Positions 12,056 through 23,520 of a stretch of DNA of 64,000 nt are shown piece by piece. The DNA lies in contig CM073593.1 of the NCBI GenBank assembly GCA_037074705.1, forward strand, positions 103,439,738 through 103,503,737. Direction: 5' to 3'. The stretch comes from Zhengitettix transpicula. Its lineage: Eukaryota; Arthropoda; Insecta; Orthoptera; Tetrigidae. The position numbers were made by a program, and so were the translations under genes. Each line of letters opens with the position of its first letter. Position 1 is the stretch's first letter. The notes below the pieces were generated by a model. It searched no databases, was not told the DNA's origin, and saw only the letters and a list, made by a program, of their open reading frames with translations.

Positions 12056-13325
12056 AATTATCGGGGGGGGGGAATTACAATCTCGTTCTTCGTGAATAAT
12101 TTTCCTACGAACTGTTGACCAATTATTCAGGCTTGATACATGAGGGATGGGAAGGGGACTGACTGTATTATAATAATTAGAGGTGTACATTGCAAATTCA
12201 TTCCGTACCGAGGATTCATGAACCAATCGGTCCACGATGATCTATTTTTTATTTGCTTGTTTTAGGACCCCCCCCCCCCTCAAACTCTTCACCGCCCTAT
12301 AGACACAAAGACAGTGTTTGTTCCAATCACTCAGAGGCCGAAGGCCGGCGTCACTAAATTAACATCAGCGTCATAAAAGTTCCATTCAGATCGCGGAGTT
12401 ACTAATTTCAAAGCACGACGTTGTCTATTAAACATGTCGCTTTATTCCTTTATGCTAATTAAAATATGAACTCTCAAAAAGGGGCCAGAAAAAAGGAAAA
12501 CAAAATAAATCAAAGGGGGAAAAAATATAAATATATAGAGTGAGCAGAACGAGACTAGTTGATGATAAATACATACACAATTAAGCAAATTGATAACTAA
12601 AAGAGAAACACACACACACAAAGATAAGGTTGCAGGAAGACACGACTTTTAATGGCGAAGATATAAATTACCAAATTTCCGAAAATAAATGAAGAGTATT
12701 AATCATCCAGTTATCATCTCCTTGTGTGGACTATAAACTTCAACGCGTGTAGCCATAAACCATGAGCTAAGACACACGACAATGTGGTTTATCAATTATT
12801 TCGTTATTTGGGTCACGGTCGATCGATGTTGGGCAAGAAGATTTCTTAATCCTCCGCTCAAACAGATGATCCTCGTCATATCGAGGTATTTACTTCCCCA
12901 GTGACGTCATCTCCGATAAGAGAAACTGGTTCATCAAACGCCTTCCGCTATAATCAGATAACCATCGATACTTTGTACGCAATCGATTGTTTTATTCGAT
13001 ATATCGTAATTTCCCCGCTCAAGCTGACAGTCGGATCGGAGTGAAAGTAAGCGTTGTGCTTTCACCAGAATCTTATGTTCTTTCAGTCTTCTCCTAAACC
13101 AGTCACCTACAGAAATTTAAACCTTATTCGAAAATATTGTTTCATAACTCTGAATAATGTGAATCATCCCGTATATCGAACCGATATCGATATGAACTAA
13201 TGTAAATGGATATCGAAAACAAATGAAGCGTTCTTCGTATTTTACGTTTGGCAACGCAACAACACTTTTATCTGTTTCTCATCATAGGTATTGTAAATGT
13301 TTTGTGTATATATATATAAAGATTT

Positions 13326-13802
13326 GGGGGATGCCTTCACATCTCTCTGGTTTTTGAACTATGGTTCCCACATGCCGATGCAGCCCCGACTGTTTTGAGA
13401 AGTGTGCGTTCCGGGATCACAGACCTTGGGCATACGGTAAGAGTTGTTATCTGTTCCCATTGTAACAGTCGGCCAGCTGCCTCCTAAACTGGTCGAGGCA
13501 CGGAGAAGGGAAAGCTGCGTCCCCACAGCAAACTCCTCTCCCGCTATCCAGGGAAGGGCGTGGGACAAGTACCCAATGCCCGACGTACCTGATGCAGGTT
13601 TTTCTAGGGTTCGTTCTGCATTACTTTTAGCCGAATTGCCGGGTAGGATCCTTAAACCATAACCCGGGGGCCCTAGTTAACCCTTGGGTACCTTCCTCTA
13701 CTCTTCCGCACCCCCCCCCCTTTCAAATCCCTTCCTATGCTATTAAAGGGTAGTTGCCACCATGTGTATTACCTTCATGTAGCCTGTTACCCTAAAAAAA
13801 AA
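13326..13802 (+). repeat. SINE-like family D copy
   Basis: From GGGGATGCCTTCACATCTC to TAGCCTGTTACCCTAAAAAAA. It shares variants such as GCGTCCCCACAGCAAACTC with the copy at 57 kb, so the two belong to one subfamily. Confidence 0.8.
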
Positions 13803-16800
13803 ATATTTAAAAAGGTGTAACGTTTTTGTGAGTTTTGTACAAATGTTGTTCCGTTTTTATGGTATAACTATCTGAGTGTGCGGTGTTGCCCGGGTGTTAA
13901 TTTACCCACCATGATTGATGCGAGAATAAAAGTCAGCGACTCCTATAAACCCGGAATCGACACTAATCTCGGTCTTATTTGCATTAATAATTTTTTAACT
14001 AAACCGCTTCCACCACCACCACCCGTACGGTAAGGGTGCTTCCCTCCCTTGGCTTTTGGAGTTTAAATTAGACACTTAAAAAAAATTATAGTATGACAAC
14101 CGACCCCGAAAATGTTTTATTTGACGCTAATGACGTTTCTGAATGTTTTTAAAATCCACCCCCACCCCTAGATGCGGTAGGTGTTTTTTTAACCCCTCAG
14201 TGTTTCTTCCTGGATCGTGAGTAACACGTGTATAACGTGTGATTGGAGTTGGTATACGAATTTAAGATTCTAAACTGAAATTTTTTCACCCCCTTACACA
14301 CCCACTCCTAGGGGCAGATCTACGACATACTGAATGACAGAATTAAAGTAATTGAATTTTATGACCCTGGACCTGACACAAATCTCGGGTTTCTTCTCGT
14401 TATTTTTATATAACTCCCCTCCTCCTCCCTTATAAGTGCTGTAAGGGGTTGAATTTATATAATAAAACGATCTGGGTAGAAACTATTAATCACATCAACC
14501 CTGAAAAATATTTAATCGACGTTAATATCGGCCGTTTCTAAATTTCACCGCCGTTCACCCCTTTGGAAGTTTCCTGACGCTTCGAAAACCCGACACAGAC
14601 ACCTTCTCGGAGGTGCACACAACAACTCGTGAAAGTATCATCGTAATCATCGTGAATGGTTTAGGAACGCCACAGAAGACACAAGATGAATATGACTATG
14701 CAGTCAACAGCTTCTTCTGCTGCTGATTAATCAACAACTAAATAAGACGTGGGTTTTATTTTAATCTCATAAAATCAACTTTTAACAGTCTGTCTAAATC
14801 TATCGGTTATTTAATTAATGATAAATTTGTAAGTTACTCAAAAAATCAAGTATTTTTTTTAGAAAAAAATAGTTTTTCTAGAGTAAGTGATGAAGGGAAA
14901 CTGTTTGGATCGTTAGCATAGTTTGTCTCCGGCGCTATTGATCTTGTATTTTCATTCATTTAAAGTACTTAATAGTGACGTAATCGGTTACTCAAAAGAG
15001 TGCTTATTTTTTTTTCCAGTCATCTTTCTCCTCTCCTAAGAGTTCCTTCCCTTGCACAATCTACACTTCCCCGCCCCATCAGCATTTGGTCGGGGCACTT
15101 AAATTTCATTTGTGTTTCACTTTCAGCTCACTAGATTATGCACCAAGGTAATTGAACGTTTGGTTGGCGGGGGATCTCCACACACCGGCATTTGCAAAAC
15201 ACTCGAGCTTAAATGAAAACAAGCTGTCAGTTAACATCACAGTCTTAACGCTCCGATTGAACACTCGCGCCCCTTCCTTTCCTCCCCCTCTCACTGCGTA
15301 ACTCCCAGTAAATTGGTTATAAAGCACCCCCCCAGCACATATAGCTGGAGGATCTTACTTTGTCGGACGCTAATCCGATTAGCGTGGTGAATTATTAGGG
15401 TCCTTTCCTCCTCCTCGTCGTCGTGGTCCCATCTCCCTCGGGCTGGTCGGTCTGTTTAACACGTCCCCGGGAGCGACGTAATGCAATTACTTCCTTCTTA
15501 AGCACTGACCTTTTGCGCCGCGCGAAACCACAGTTAGCATTTCCGCCCTGAAGGTCACCCTGGCATTAAAAACTCGACCATGACAGGAAGGGCGCCAAAT
15601 TACCCTCCCCCCCGCCACCATGTGGGAGCACATTCCTCGGCTTCAAAGTCACGCAATAAAACCCCGACCCCATTATATCTTGTTTTAAACGTTCATCCGA
15701 TATCAAAACAGCCTCCACCGATGCATTTAAATATTTTCATATTCACATCCTTTGTTTTCAGACAAACACCCTTCAGCGATTTTATTAAACTGCCTCGAAT
15801 CAAGGCGCTTTTTTTTAGAATGTAATTAACTGAAAACAGGACCACGATGACGTCACATCAGCAACGTCACCGCCTTAGAACCTGAATGTCCCCAAGACTG
15901 TAATTTCATCTCCATGAAAATTTGTTACACAACTTTTTCATACAGACTACGTAAATTGGTAAGAATCCTATATGATGGGAGTGAGTTGTTGAATTCGCGT
16001 CTCGAGACCGTGATCACAGGTGGTGATGCAGCAGCAGCCCCCCCTCCCCCCCCGGCCAACTAAATGATGCACAGCGTCCTCATTTATTATAAGCGTCCGA
16101 GAGCGCCTCTTCAAAATTTAATGCACTCTTTGTCAGCAACGCGCCCCAGTCTGCTTTATATTCCCTTTAACGCGCCCGACGGTTTGCTTTTTTTTATCAT
16201 TGTCATCATCCCTCCCTCTGCTTGCGATCGATAACTACTTTGCAGTTCAGAAATATGTATAAAAAAACAAACGGGAGCTGGAAGGGTGGAGAAAAAAATG
16301 TAGAGCGGTATAAAAAAAACTGTGGAGGGGTGAGGGGGTGGTTTGAAAGGTGGTAGGAGAAACGAGGGACCGGCGAGCTTTATGGTGTTTTACAAAATTA
16401 ACAGTGCTGGTCCTGAAGGGGTCGATAATATAATCCGTGAGCCCTGATAGCCTCCACAGTGCTTAAATAATCGACTGGGGGTTTTTGCGCCCCCGAGAAT
16501 TTGCATAAAAGAGGGAAAAAAAAGATAGAGAAAAAAAACAACGTTCGCAGAGCGAAGACGTGGGCGCTGCTGAAACGCGTAATTCGTTAATGAAATTTGG
16601 CGGCGTCCGTCCACTCCACAAGGAGGAAAAGGTGTCGTCGTCGCCGGTTCGCGTATTATAGTAATTGATCCTTCACGAGACATCTCCCTCGCTCAGTTCT
16701 CCCCTCGGCAAACCCACCCTCCATTAAACGTCTCTCCGTCCTCGCCTCACAACACCACCGCCACCCTCGTTCCCCTCTCCTTTTTTTTATTTTTATTTAT

Positions 16801-16879
16801 TTATCGCGTCCCCACTTTACAGATGCCACTTGGCTCGGATAAATAAAGTGCAGAGCGCGGCGGCGGTGCCCACTTCCCT

Positions 16880-17530
16880 CGTTCTATATCAATTTTCATT
16901 TAGTGGGGGGGTTGGGGAGAGACTAGCGACGCGGCGAGGCGGATGAGGGTGAGAGGTGGGGGAGGGGGGTGGAACACTGAAGACGCCGACGCCGCCGCCA
17001 TCTGGTGTGAAACAGCGGCGGCGACGGCGGCTCGTTGCCATGACAACTGGTAATTATTTCAGGCCCTAAGCGTGACTATTATTAGCCCGCCCCCACCACC
17101 CCCGCCAAGCTCCGCGCGGCGCGGCGTCGGCGGCTCATTAAGACGCGAAGGGAAACTGCATGATAATCACAGAGGTAATTAGCGGTAACTCTCGCCTCGG
17201 CAATTAAAACCTCAATTAAGAGCAGCGTCAGGCTGAGTGACTGGTGGGTTGTTAGCGATTTCGCGAGGTCCGGCGGGGTTCACGGAGGCTGCGGAGGCGG
17301 CGGCGGCGGAGGAGAAGGAGGAAGTGTGGTCTCGTGGACACGTAGACGAGTGTATTCCACAAGCACAGAACAGCGGAGAAACAAAATCGATCCTCGGCAG
17401 ACCGAGGCGAGCGCTCGCTGTGGCCGGAATCGATACTAAGCGAGACGCCTGGCGTCGCCTGCCTTTCCCTAGCCTCGCCTTGCCTTGCCTTACCTTCCCT
17501 TCCCAACCCCTCCCTTGCAAATCAACCACT
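16880..17530. promoter_or_regulatory. CpG-rich island in the downstream intron
   Basis: Dense CpG, repeated GGCGGC, an X-box, several TAATTA/CAATTA sites (17049-17055, 17174-17180, 17201-17217) and GGCGGCTCATTAAG. Reading frames are open on both strands here only because of the base composition. It may be a second promoter for a shorter Groucho isoform or a developmental enhancer. Both are inference. Confidence 0.4.
17034..17047. promoter_or_regulatory. RFX X-box
   Basis: GTTGCCATGACAAC, a canonical RFX site, inside a strongly CpG-rich island. Confidence 0.55.
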
Positions 17531-18104
17531 TAGGTTGGCCCCTAATCTTGTGCTGTCCACTCTCTCTGAGGGGAACTTGATGAAGCGGAAAACGACTACT
17601 TTGCAGTAGATAAGGCAGCGTTCAGAGGGTGAAACAATTTTAAAATAATACTTCGAACCAGACAGGTCGAGGGAAACAAAATTTAGCCAATTCAACACCT
17701 TGTACCATGAGCATTTAGGAGAAAAAATCAGAATTTTTATTGAAATATTTTTCAAGTTCACTCAACAGACGAAACACAACTCGACGAAGGCAGCGTTACT
17801 GGTGGACTTTAGATATATAACGAAAACGAGACTGCTCAATCCGTTTCGAAAATCCTCACTCAGTCCATTAGAACAGAGACAGACTAAAACACACACTGGA
17901 CACATGAAGAAACGTTACTTTCATCGTCCTTACACTTTACTTTTTTCATTAAGTTCATCTTTTTTCCTCATAAGTATTAAAAATAGAAAAGAAAATATAA
18001 ATTGTTTCCTATACGGTTTCTTTGCCATCAGGATCAGCTGATTGTCATATCAGCTTCCCAAATTTAAAAATAAATGTAGTGTAAACCCTAAGAAGAAGAA
18101 GAAA

Positions 18105-18310
18105 GTGTAGGGTAATCCGCACGGTGGCCACTCCCCTCTTATAGCATAGGAAAGGTACTGAAAGGGGGGATGCGGAACGGTAGAGGTTTAACTAGGGCCC
18201 GCGGGCTATAGTTTAAGGATCCTACCCCACGGCAATTTCGCCAAAAATTGATGCAGGGAAACCCCTACAAAAAATCTGGATCAGGTAGGTCGGGAATTTG
18301 ATATATTTAA
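18105..18310 (-). repeat. SINE-like family D, 3' half
   Basis: Inverse copy from GTAGGGTAATCCGCACGG to GATCAGGTAGGTCGGG. The copy is split: its 5' half continues at 18590 after a 280-bp AT-rich insertion. Confidence 0.75.
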
Positions 18311-18589
18311 AATTAATTTTTATAAATTAAGTATGCTTAATTTTATAAAAATTACAACATAATGATAATTATTAAATATAAACAACCTCACAGTCCAAAA
18401 AGTTATTATTACACACAAAAAAATAATAACTTTTAGGACTAAGAGTATAATTTAATACTTATTAAAATCAGACAATTATACTATAAAATTATGGTAATAT
18501 ATCAAGATGTCAACGCGCTGATCAATTTTAGCACCCGACATTTTCCGGATTACATATTCAACCGCTAACCCACTGCGACTGAGTCATTC
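18311..18589. mobile_element. AT-rich insertion splitting a family D copy
   Basis: About 280 bp of AT-rich DNA between the two halves of a SINE-like copy. It contains a nearly perfect hairpin at 18392-18440 (AGTCC, AAAAGTTATTATT, loop, inverse). No open frame. Probably a non-autonomous element, class unknown. Confidence 0.45.
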
Positions 18590-18800
18590 AATCGAGTGAG
18601 CATTTCCCTCTCGGTGCCCTGACCACCAATGTAGGAGGCAACTGGCCGACTGTTCCAAATAGGAACAGCGGACAACTCCTACAGTATGCCTAAGGTCTGC
18701 GACCTCACTCAAAACAGTCCGCGTGGAACCTTCGTTAAAAAAAACAGAGAGAGAGAGGAGAAGGCATCCCCAAAGGCAGCCTCTGGGAAGGTTTACCTGC
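18590..18800 (-). repeat. SINE-like family D, 5' half
   Basis: Inverse copy, CCTGACCACCAATGTAGGAGG to GGCATCCCCAAAGGCAGCCTC region, with a short GA-rich tract (18744-18760) replacing part of the family sequence. Confidence 0.75.
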
Positions 18801-20387
18801 GAGAGAACAGCCAGCACAGGGCTTCCTTGGCAAACCCTAACGAAATATTTACAGTTTTCTTTTACGTCCAAACTGCAACTGATTCATATTTTATTTCGCA
18901 GGGGGGGGGGGGGGGGTAAGGAGAAAAATAATGCTAACGTCAAGGGGCGGAGGGATACAGAGCAAGAGACTTCCTTGACTTTCGTTTCCTCATTTTCTGG
19001 CATCCAAGAGAATAAAAACTCCAAAAGATCGCCCCTCGCCCCCCCCCCAGGTGCTTCGACGACTTTTTTTTTCTTTTTTGTACACACACGGCCCCGGTTG
19101 TTTATTATTAATCTCTATCTGGCTGACGGAAGTTCATGTTGTTCCCCTACGCAGTACGATTTAATGTCCAGTGAGTGCCTGTGTGTGTGTGGGTGGGTGT
19201 GTGACAGAGAGCATGTGTATTTTTAATTATTTATTTATTTTCACGAGTGTGTCTGGAGAGGCACGCATCGCCGACGCATAATCACATTGCGCCGGGGCGT
19301 CCCAATGCATTCGCAAATTATCTGACCGTAAACAACAGCAGCAGCAGCAGAACAGAGAGAGATGGGGAGAGAGACTATACGTAGGTGGGGGGCGAGGACC
19401 ACGGAATTCGTAAAAAAAAAAAGGCAATACAATTGTGAAGGGAGGAGGAGCCGTGCACATTTGGCTTGTCCGCGCCTATTTTAGAGGGCTGAGGGGGGTG
19501 GAATATGTGCGAATACGAAGATAAAACGATTTCTCTTCGTTCGCTCAGTAAGAATTAATCGTGACAAAAATTTGCATTTTCAATATTGCCGTACTTGCTA
19601 AAATACCGACAGCAGCAGCAGCAGCAATAACAACACGGCCGAGGTTTTCATTAGAGAGGCGGCAGGAAACACGACAGAAGCGTCCACATTCGCTCTCCTG
19701 TCGACCGCGAAAGAAAAATACGACGGGGATTTGGGCAGCGGGGGTGTGTCGGACAGTGTGAGTGTGTGTGGGCTCGAGTGTGAAGGCCTGCGGATGTTGG
19801 GGGGGGGGGGGGAGAACTTCAAACATCGGCTCCAGTGTTACCCAACTCGATTTTGTTTACACAATCGATATTTCACAGTGTCATAATACGAGGAACAAAC
19901 TTTACGTCCCATTGGGAAATTAGTTCGGCAAATTGCGAATGGATTGGACAAACTTATTTGTTAATAATAATTTCGGGTTCAAACAACCCAAAACACGCGA
20001 GCGCGCGTACGTTCTATGGATTTATTTAGCGTTTTGAATTATGAATATGAATTCAGTTATTAGCTTCTATTATGTGTGCTTGACCAGGTTAACAGGGAGC
20101 GGGAGGGGGGCGGGGGTGGACGGCCACGAGCGAAAATTAATTTGGTCACTTCGTAAATGAGCCACGGAAAATACGCGCTCTCTGTGGAAACACGGTCTGT
20201 GCGGCCATCAAGTTACATATGGAAACTATCAAATGATTGTATACGTCGAGAGAAATGCATCGTAGTATGAAATTTGTAAAATAAGATCTGTAAAGGAGAG
20301 AGAAAACAAGGATCAGATCCAGTAACGGTTCTTTATTGAACCTGATGTTCCCTTAAGGTGTTGTTTACAGTCCGAGCCCGTTCTCGT

Positions 20388-20470
20388 AGGGGTGTAGGGG
20401 TCAGCGTGACCGCCTCACATCACGCACATACAGGGTTAGAATCCCGGCGAGGGCAGGGATGTTTGTGTGC
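20388..20470 (+). repeat. tRNA-derived SINE head
   Basis: GGGTGTAGGGGTCAGCGTGA then CCGCCTCAC, and a B box GGGTTAGAATCCCGG. Shares A-box and B-box sequence with the inverse copy at 61.6 kb. It does not fold as a good tRNA, so I treat it as a SINE, not a tRNA gene. Confidence 0.6.
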
Positions 20471-20690
20471 GTCAGAGAAAAACTCACGTCAAAGCAGACC
20501 CTCCAGAAAAAAATTGCCATTATGAGTCGCTAATAAGTGAAACTGCCGATGCGACTGTAAATAAACCAATATTTTTTTTTAAAAAAAATCCCCTATTTCA
20601 GTTTATCTTTCTCCCATTCAAATTTTCCTCTTTTTCCGATTCTCATTTCGTCTCTCGAATCAGTAATGAACCTACAGAATATTTTTTTCC

Positions 20691-21062
20691 GAATTAAATC
20701 CTTTAATTGAGTGAGAAAAGTATTTATAATGTTTATTAGCTCACCAATTTTTTTTAATTATTTCACGGCGTTTCGTCCTCATTTTGGAGCCTCATCAGAA
20801 TTTTTAAAATTTTTGTATACAAATCATGATATAATTTAGAGGCACGGTTTTTGCTGCCTTGCCTGTTGTAACTCGAATTAAATCCTCCAATTGAGTCAGA
20901 AAATTATTTATAATATTTATTAGCACACACGAAAAATTATTAATTTTACGACGTTTCGTCCTCATTTTGGGGCCTCATCAGGTTGAACAATTTTAAAAAA
21001 CGTTGTTCCCAATATTGATAAAATTTAGAGGCAAGGTTTTGCTGCGTTGCCTGTTGTACCTG
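20691..21062 (-). repeat. Tandem dimer of about 184 bp with hammerhead motifs
   Basis: Two direct repeats starting at GAATTAAATCC (20691 and 20875), ending near TTGCCTGTTG. Each unit carries on the minus strand CTGATGAGG, a short loop region and GGACGAAAC. The unit at 20950-20981 has an intact core with GTC; the unit at 20767-20798 has GCC where the cleavage triplet should be, so it is probably dead. Head-to-tail units of 150-200 bp with one hammerhead each are the form taken by animal retrozymes and hammerhead satellites. Confidence 0.7.
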
Positions 21063-21149
21063 AAGGCTGTCTGTTTATTTATTTTTATATTATTAATATT
21101 CATATATTTTTCATCATTTAATCCTTTGTCATTAAAGTTCAAGTAATGA

Positions 21150-21580
21150 TAGATTTAATAATATTAAAGATAGCCAAATACAGACAAAATAAGTGATAAT
21201 ATAAAAACCACACAACGTTTCTGGGATCCTTGTTCCTTTCTTCAGGTGCCAAGACGAGCCTACAGCGACACAACTGCACTCGTCAAAAGGCTTTCCACTA
21301 GTGAAGTTGTCTCTCTCCATAATGGGCGCCGCGAAAATGTAATATCGAGCTCATGGACACTTCCGGCTTTGTTGGTAATGCGGCTATGTTAACTCGGTGT
21401 GAGGGGGATGAAATAACTGGCAACGCCGCTGGTCGAGGGGTGTGTGGTGCGGAGAGCCAGTTGACCTCGATATTACATTTTCGCGGTGCCAACTGTACGC
21501 TCTTCTTAGCACAGGATCCCAGAAACGTTGTGAGATCACTTCTTTTGTCTGTGTTTATTATTATTAATTTTCAATCAGAC
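21150..21580 (-). ncRNA. Family A inverted pair, left arm with intact hammerhead core
   Basis: Left arm 21150-21295 on the minus strand has CTGAAGA ... GAAACGTT (21214-21244) and stem I GCAC with GTGT, so every core base is present. The right arm (21500-21575, plus strand) is broken: its CTGANGA block is deleted (TTAGCACAGGATCCC). Between the arms sits a separate 166-bp inverted-repeat element (21325-21490). Outer end TTTTCAATCAGACGT at the right edge is the family's terminal sequence. Confidence 0.7.
21325..21490. mobile_element. MITE-like element nested in a hammerhead repeat
   Basis: 166 bp bounded by 25-bp terminal inverted repeats with one mismatch (GGCGCCGCGAAAATG... at 21325-21349 and its inverse ending ...CGCGGTGCC at 21466-21490). 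No coding capacity. It interrupts the inner part of a family A hammerhead inverted pair, so it is younger. I could not see a convincing target-site duplication, so the superfamily is open. Confidence 0.65.
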
Positions 21581-21999
21581 GTATTTTATTTCATTTTAAT
21601 TATAGATTTCTCAGTTTTCTCAATTACACCCGCCGTTGGTCCCTCGAAGTCGCCTTTGCCTTACATTTTATATTTTCCAAACCCGTTCACGGCTTCCAAG
21701 TTCCTTACACGTAAATACAAATAGGGGGTGGGGGGTTGTAAATGACGATACGTCAATAAGGGTAATTAGCGAAACCACTAAACGGGTACGGATCGTGTAA
21801 ATGCCTTTTTATGGGTTCCTCAAACCGACACAAATGCCCTCCTCGTGAGCGGATGATGAGTGATTTTATGGTCTTTCATTTAACACAATTATGTCACCTT
21901 GACCCCTGCCGGGTTTACCACCTCTCTATTCTCTCCAGTCCTGCTAACACTTCCTGTCCCATAGAGTGTTTGTTTCTCTTGCAACCTTGCTACAATACA

Positions 22000-22475
22000 T
22001 CCCAGGTTAGTATCGATTTCAAGAACTCATCAGTCACTACGGACAACTCCACAAATCCCTACTAAATCTTCCCATAAATACCTCGGCCTAACCCTCGACT
22101 CCAAACTAACTGGGACCCTTCACACTTCCCACCTTAAGAAAATAATACTCCACAGATTCCACAAATTAGACCCATAACTGAACCCGAAATCTCCTTTATC
22201 CCTCACAAAAAAAAACTCCTTTAGACATCCCTCTGGTTTTATGCATGTTATAAGTGGGGTTCGGCCGCTACCACACACATAAAATAAAATACTCCGCATT
22301 ATAACTAACTGTCCTTGGTACCTTACTAACTCTAGAATCCATAATGACTTAAATATTCCCTCAACCCAAAAAATCACATAATTCAAACCGCCCCTAATCC
22401 AACGTAATAGAAAACTCCACCACTCTCAATCTCATTATCTCTAATACAGAATCCCACCTGAACCCCTCAGAAGGG
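22000..22475 (+). mobile_element. Jockey-type LINE reverse transcriptase fragment
   Basis: Reads in shifting frames KYLGLTLDSKL, a segment like LHRFHKLDP, then ITNCPWYLTNSRIHNDLNI, which is the typical C-terminal part of Jockey-clade reverse transcriptases (KYLGVTLD ... ITNAPWYVxNxxIHxDLNI). At least three stops or frameshifts, no 5' part, so a dead fragment. It lies antisense in the Groucho intron. Confidence 0.75.
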
Positions 22476-22552
22476 TAAAAAGAAAACGACAAATTGACCT
22501 GGCAACCAACCACCGTAAATCGATATATTACAATATATAAATATATATATAT

Positions 22553-22844
22553 TGTAACATTATTATGTTGCATTGTCGATTTCTTGCCTTTGCAGGTGTT
22601 AGTTGGCCGCGGCGAATATTGTAGAGTATTGTTGTAAGACGCGAGCAGAGACGTGGCAAGGCAGTTTGTCAGACGACGGAGGTCCCAGTGGTGTAATAAA
22701 AAAATGTCATAAATAACCCCCCCCCTGTAGATGTTGAATGTATCATGACTCGAGAAATAAATTAATTACAAATTAAAATTGTTTTGGTAATTTCATTCAA
22801 AAAAAAATTACTTGGCGCCCGTATTAGAAAGATCGGACGTTACA
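22553..22844 (+). mobile_element. Possible solo LTR
   Basis: 292 bp starting TGTAAC and ending GTTACA, flanked on both sides by ATATAT, which fits a TG...CA long terminal repeat with a target duplication, although the flank is itself an AT microsatellite. Near its 3' end is TTGGCGCCCG (22811-22820), which resembles a tRNA primer-binding site, so an alternative is a truncated LTR plus leader. No coding sequence. Confidence 0.4.
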
Positions 22845-23088
22845 ATATATATATATAATTCATATAGTTCTTCAACTACTCGCTGAAGAAGCAACTACAT
22901 TTCTTCAAGTTACTTTTAACATGTTAACGTCATCAAAGTATCACAATTGTAAAATATTCGGATGAAATAATTTTCTGTATATTAAAAAAAACAGTTCTGG
23001 TATGTAAAGTATTCGGAGGCCACACACCAACAAGTGTATAAATAACAAACTATTATTAGTTGGCAAGGATAGTGGGTAGGTGACTTAC

Positions 23089-23133
23089 CTGTTTGTGCAT
23101 CTCGACGTTGAGGCCGTACGACATCTCGTAGTA
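23089..23133 (-). CDS. gro/TLE: Groucho/TLE exon 4
   Basis: 45 bp in phase 0/0, acceptor TTTCTGTCCACAG, donor GTAAGTCA. Encodes YYEMSYGLNVEMHKQ, one of the most conserved stretches of the Groucho Q domain. It joins in frame to either exon 3a or exon 3b (...HYVM-YYEMSYG). It is the last exon recognised in the window. Confidence 0.95.
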
Positions 23134-23187
23134 CTGTGGACAGAAAGAGTTATTAGTAACAAAAATAAAATTAAAAAATAGGGAGAA

Positions 23188-23322
23188 TGTTGTGCGTGTC
23201 TGCGTGCGTGTGTGTGTGTGTGTGTGCGAGGTAGCTAGTTGGAACAATCTGTCATCCATCATGTCTGTAACGTCACGCCAAGCAAACACACACACACACA
23301 CACGCGCGCGAACACGCACAAG
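23188..23322 (-). repeat. TG repeat facing CA repeat upstream of exon 4
   Basis: On the plus strand a GT/GC-rich repeat (23188-23227) is followed 55 bases later by its inverse, a CA/CG repeat (23284-23322). In the pre-mRNA they are complementary over some 35-40 bases and could form a long hairpin starting about 55 nt before the exon 4 acceptor. UG and CA repeats are also binding sites for CELF and hnRNP L-type splicing factors. Confidence 0.6.
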
Positions 23323-23469
23323 CCAGCAAACGTCAGCCAACGAGGACACCATCCAGGTGGTAATCAGCTCAGAGGATTCCCAACCCACCCACCCACTCCC
23401 CCTCTGATTAAATATCCTGGTAACTCCCATGACAAAGAAAGAAGAATTTTCGAATTAAATTATAAAAAC

Positions 23470-23520
23470 GATATGATGGCCAGTGACCGCCGTCGAAACG
23501 TCATGTGACTACGATGTTTT
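23470..23520 (+). repeat. Decayed hammerhead-like motif
   Basis: GATGGCCAGTGACCGCCGTC then GAAACGTC resembles stem II and the 3' core of the ribozyme at 26258, but the CTGANGA block is TATGATG-like. Probably a decayed relative. Confidence 0.35.

Larger units (their letters stand above)
12056..20387. other. Intron sequence between repeats
   Basis: 12060-13320 AT-rich without features. 13810-15060 low complexity. 15060-15860 and 16080-16880 are more GC-balanced with TAAT sites and one CRE (TGACGTCA, 15848-15855). 18900-19860 holds poly-G, CT and CAG runs. No exon recognised. Confidence 0.55.

Noticed and set aside
17212..17533. Open frames on both strands of the CpG island
   Set aside because: Mirror-image frames caused by base composition; no splice or domain signal.
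20388..20470. tRNA gene
   Set aside because: B box present but no acceptor or anticodon stem; a related copy at 61.6 kb shows it is a SINE head.
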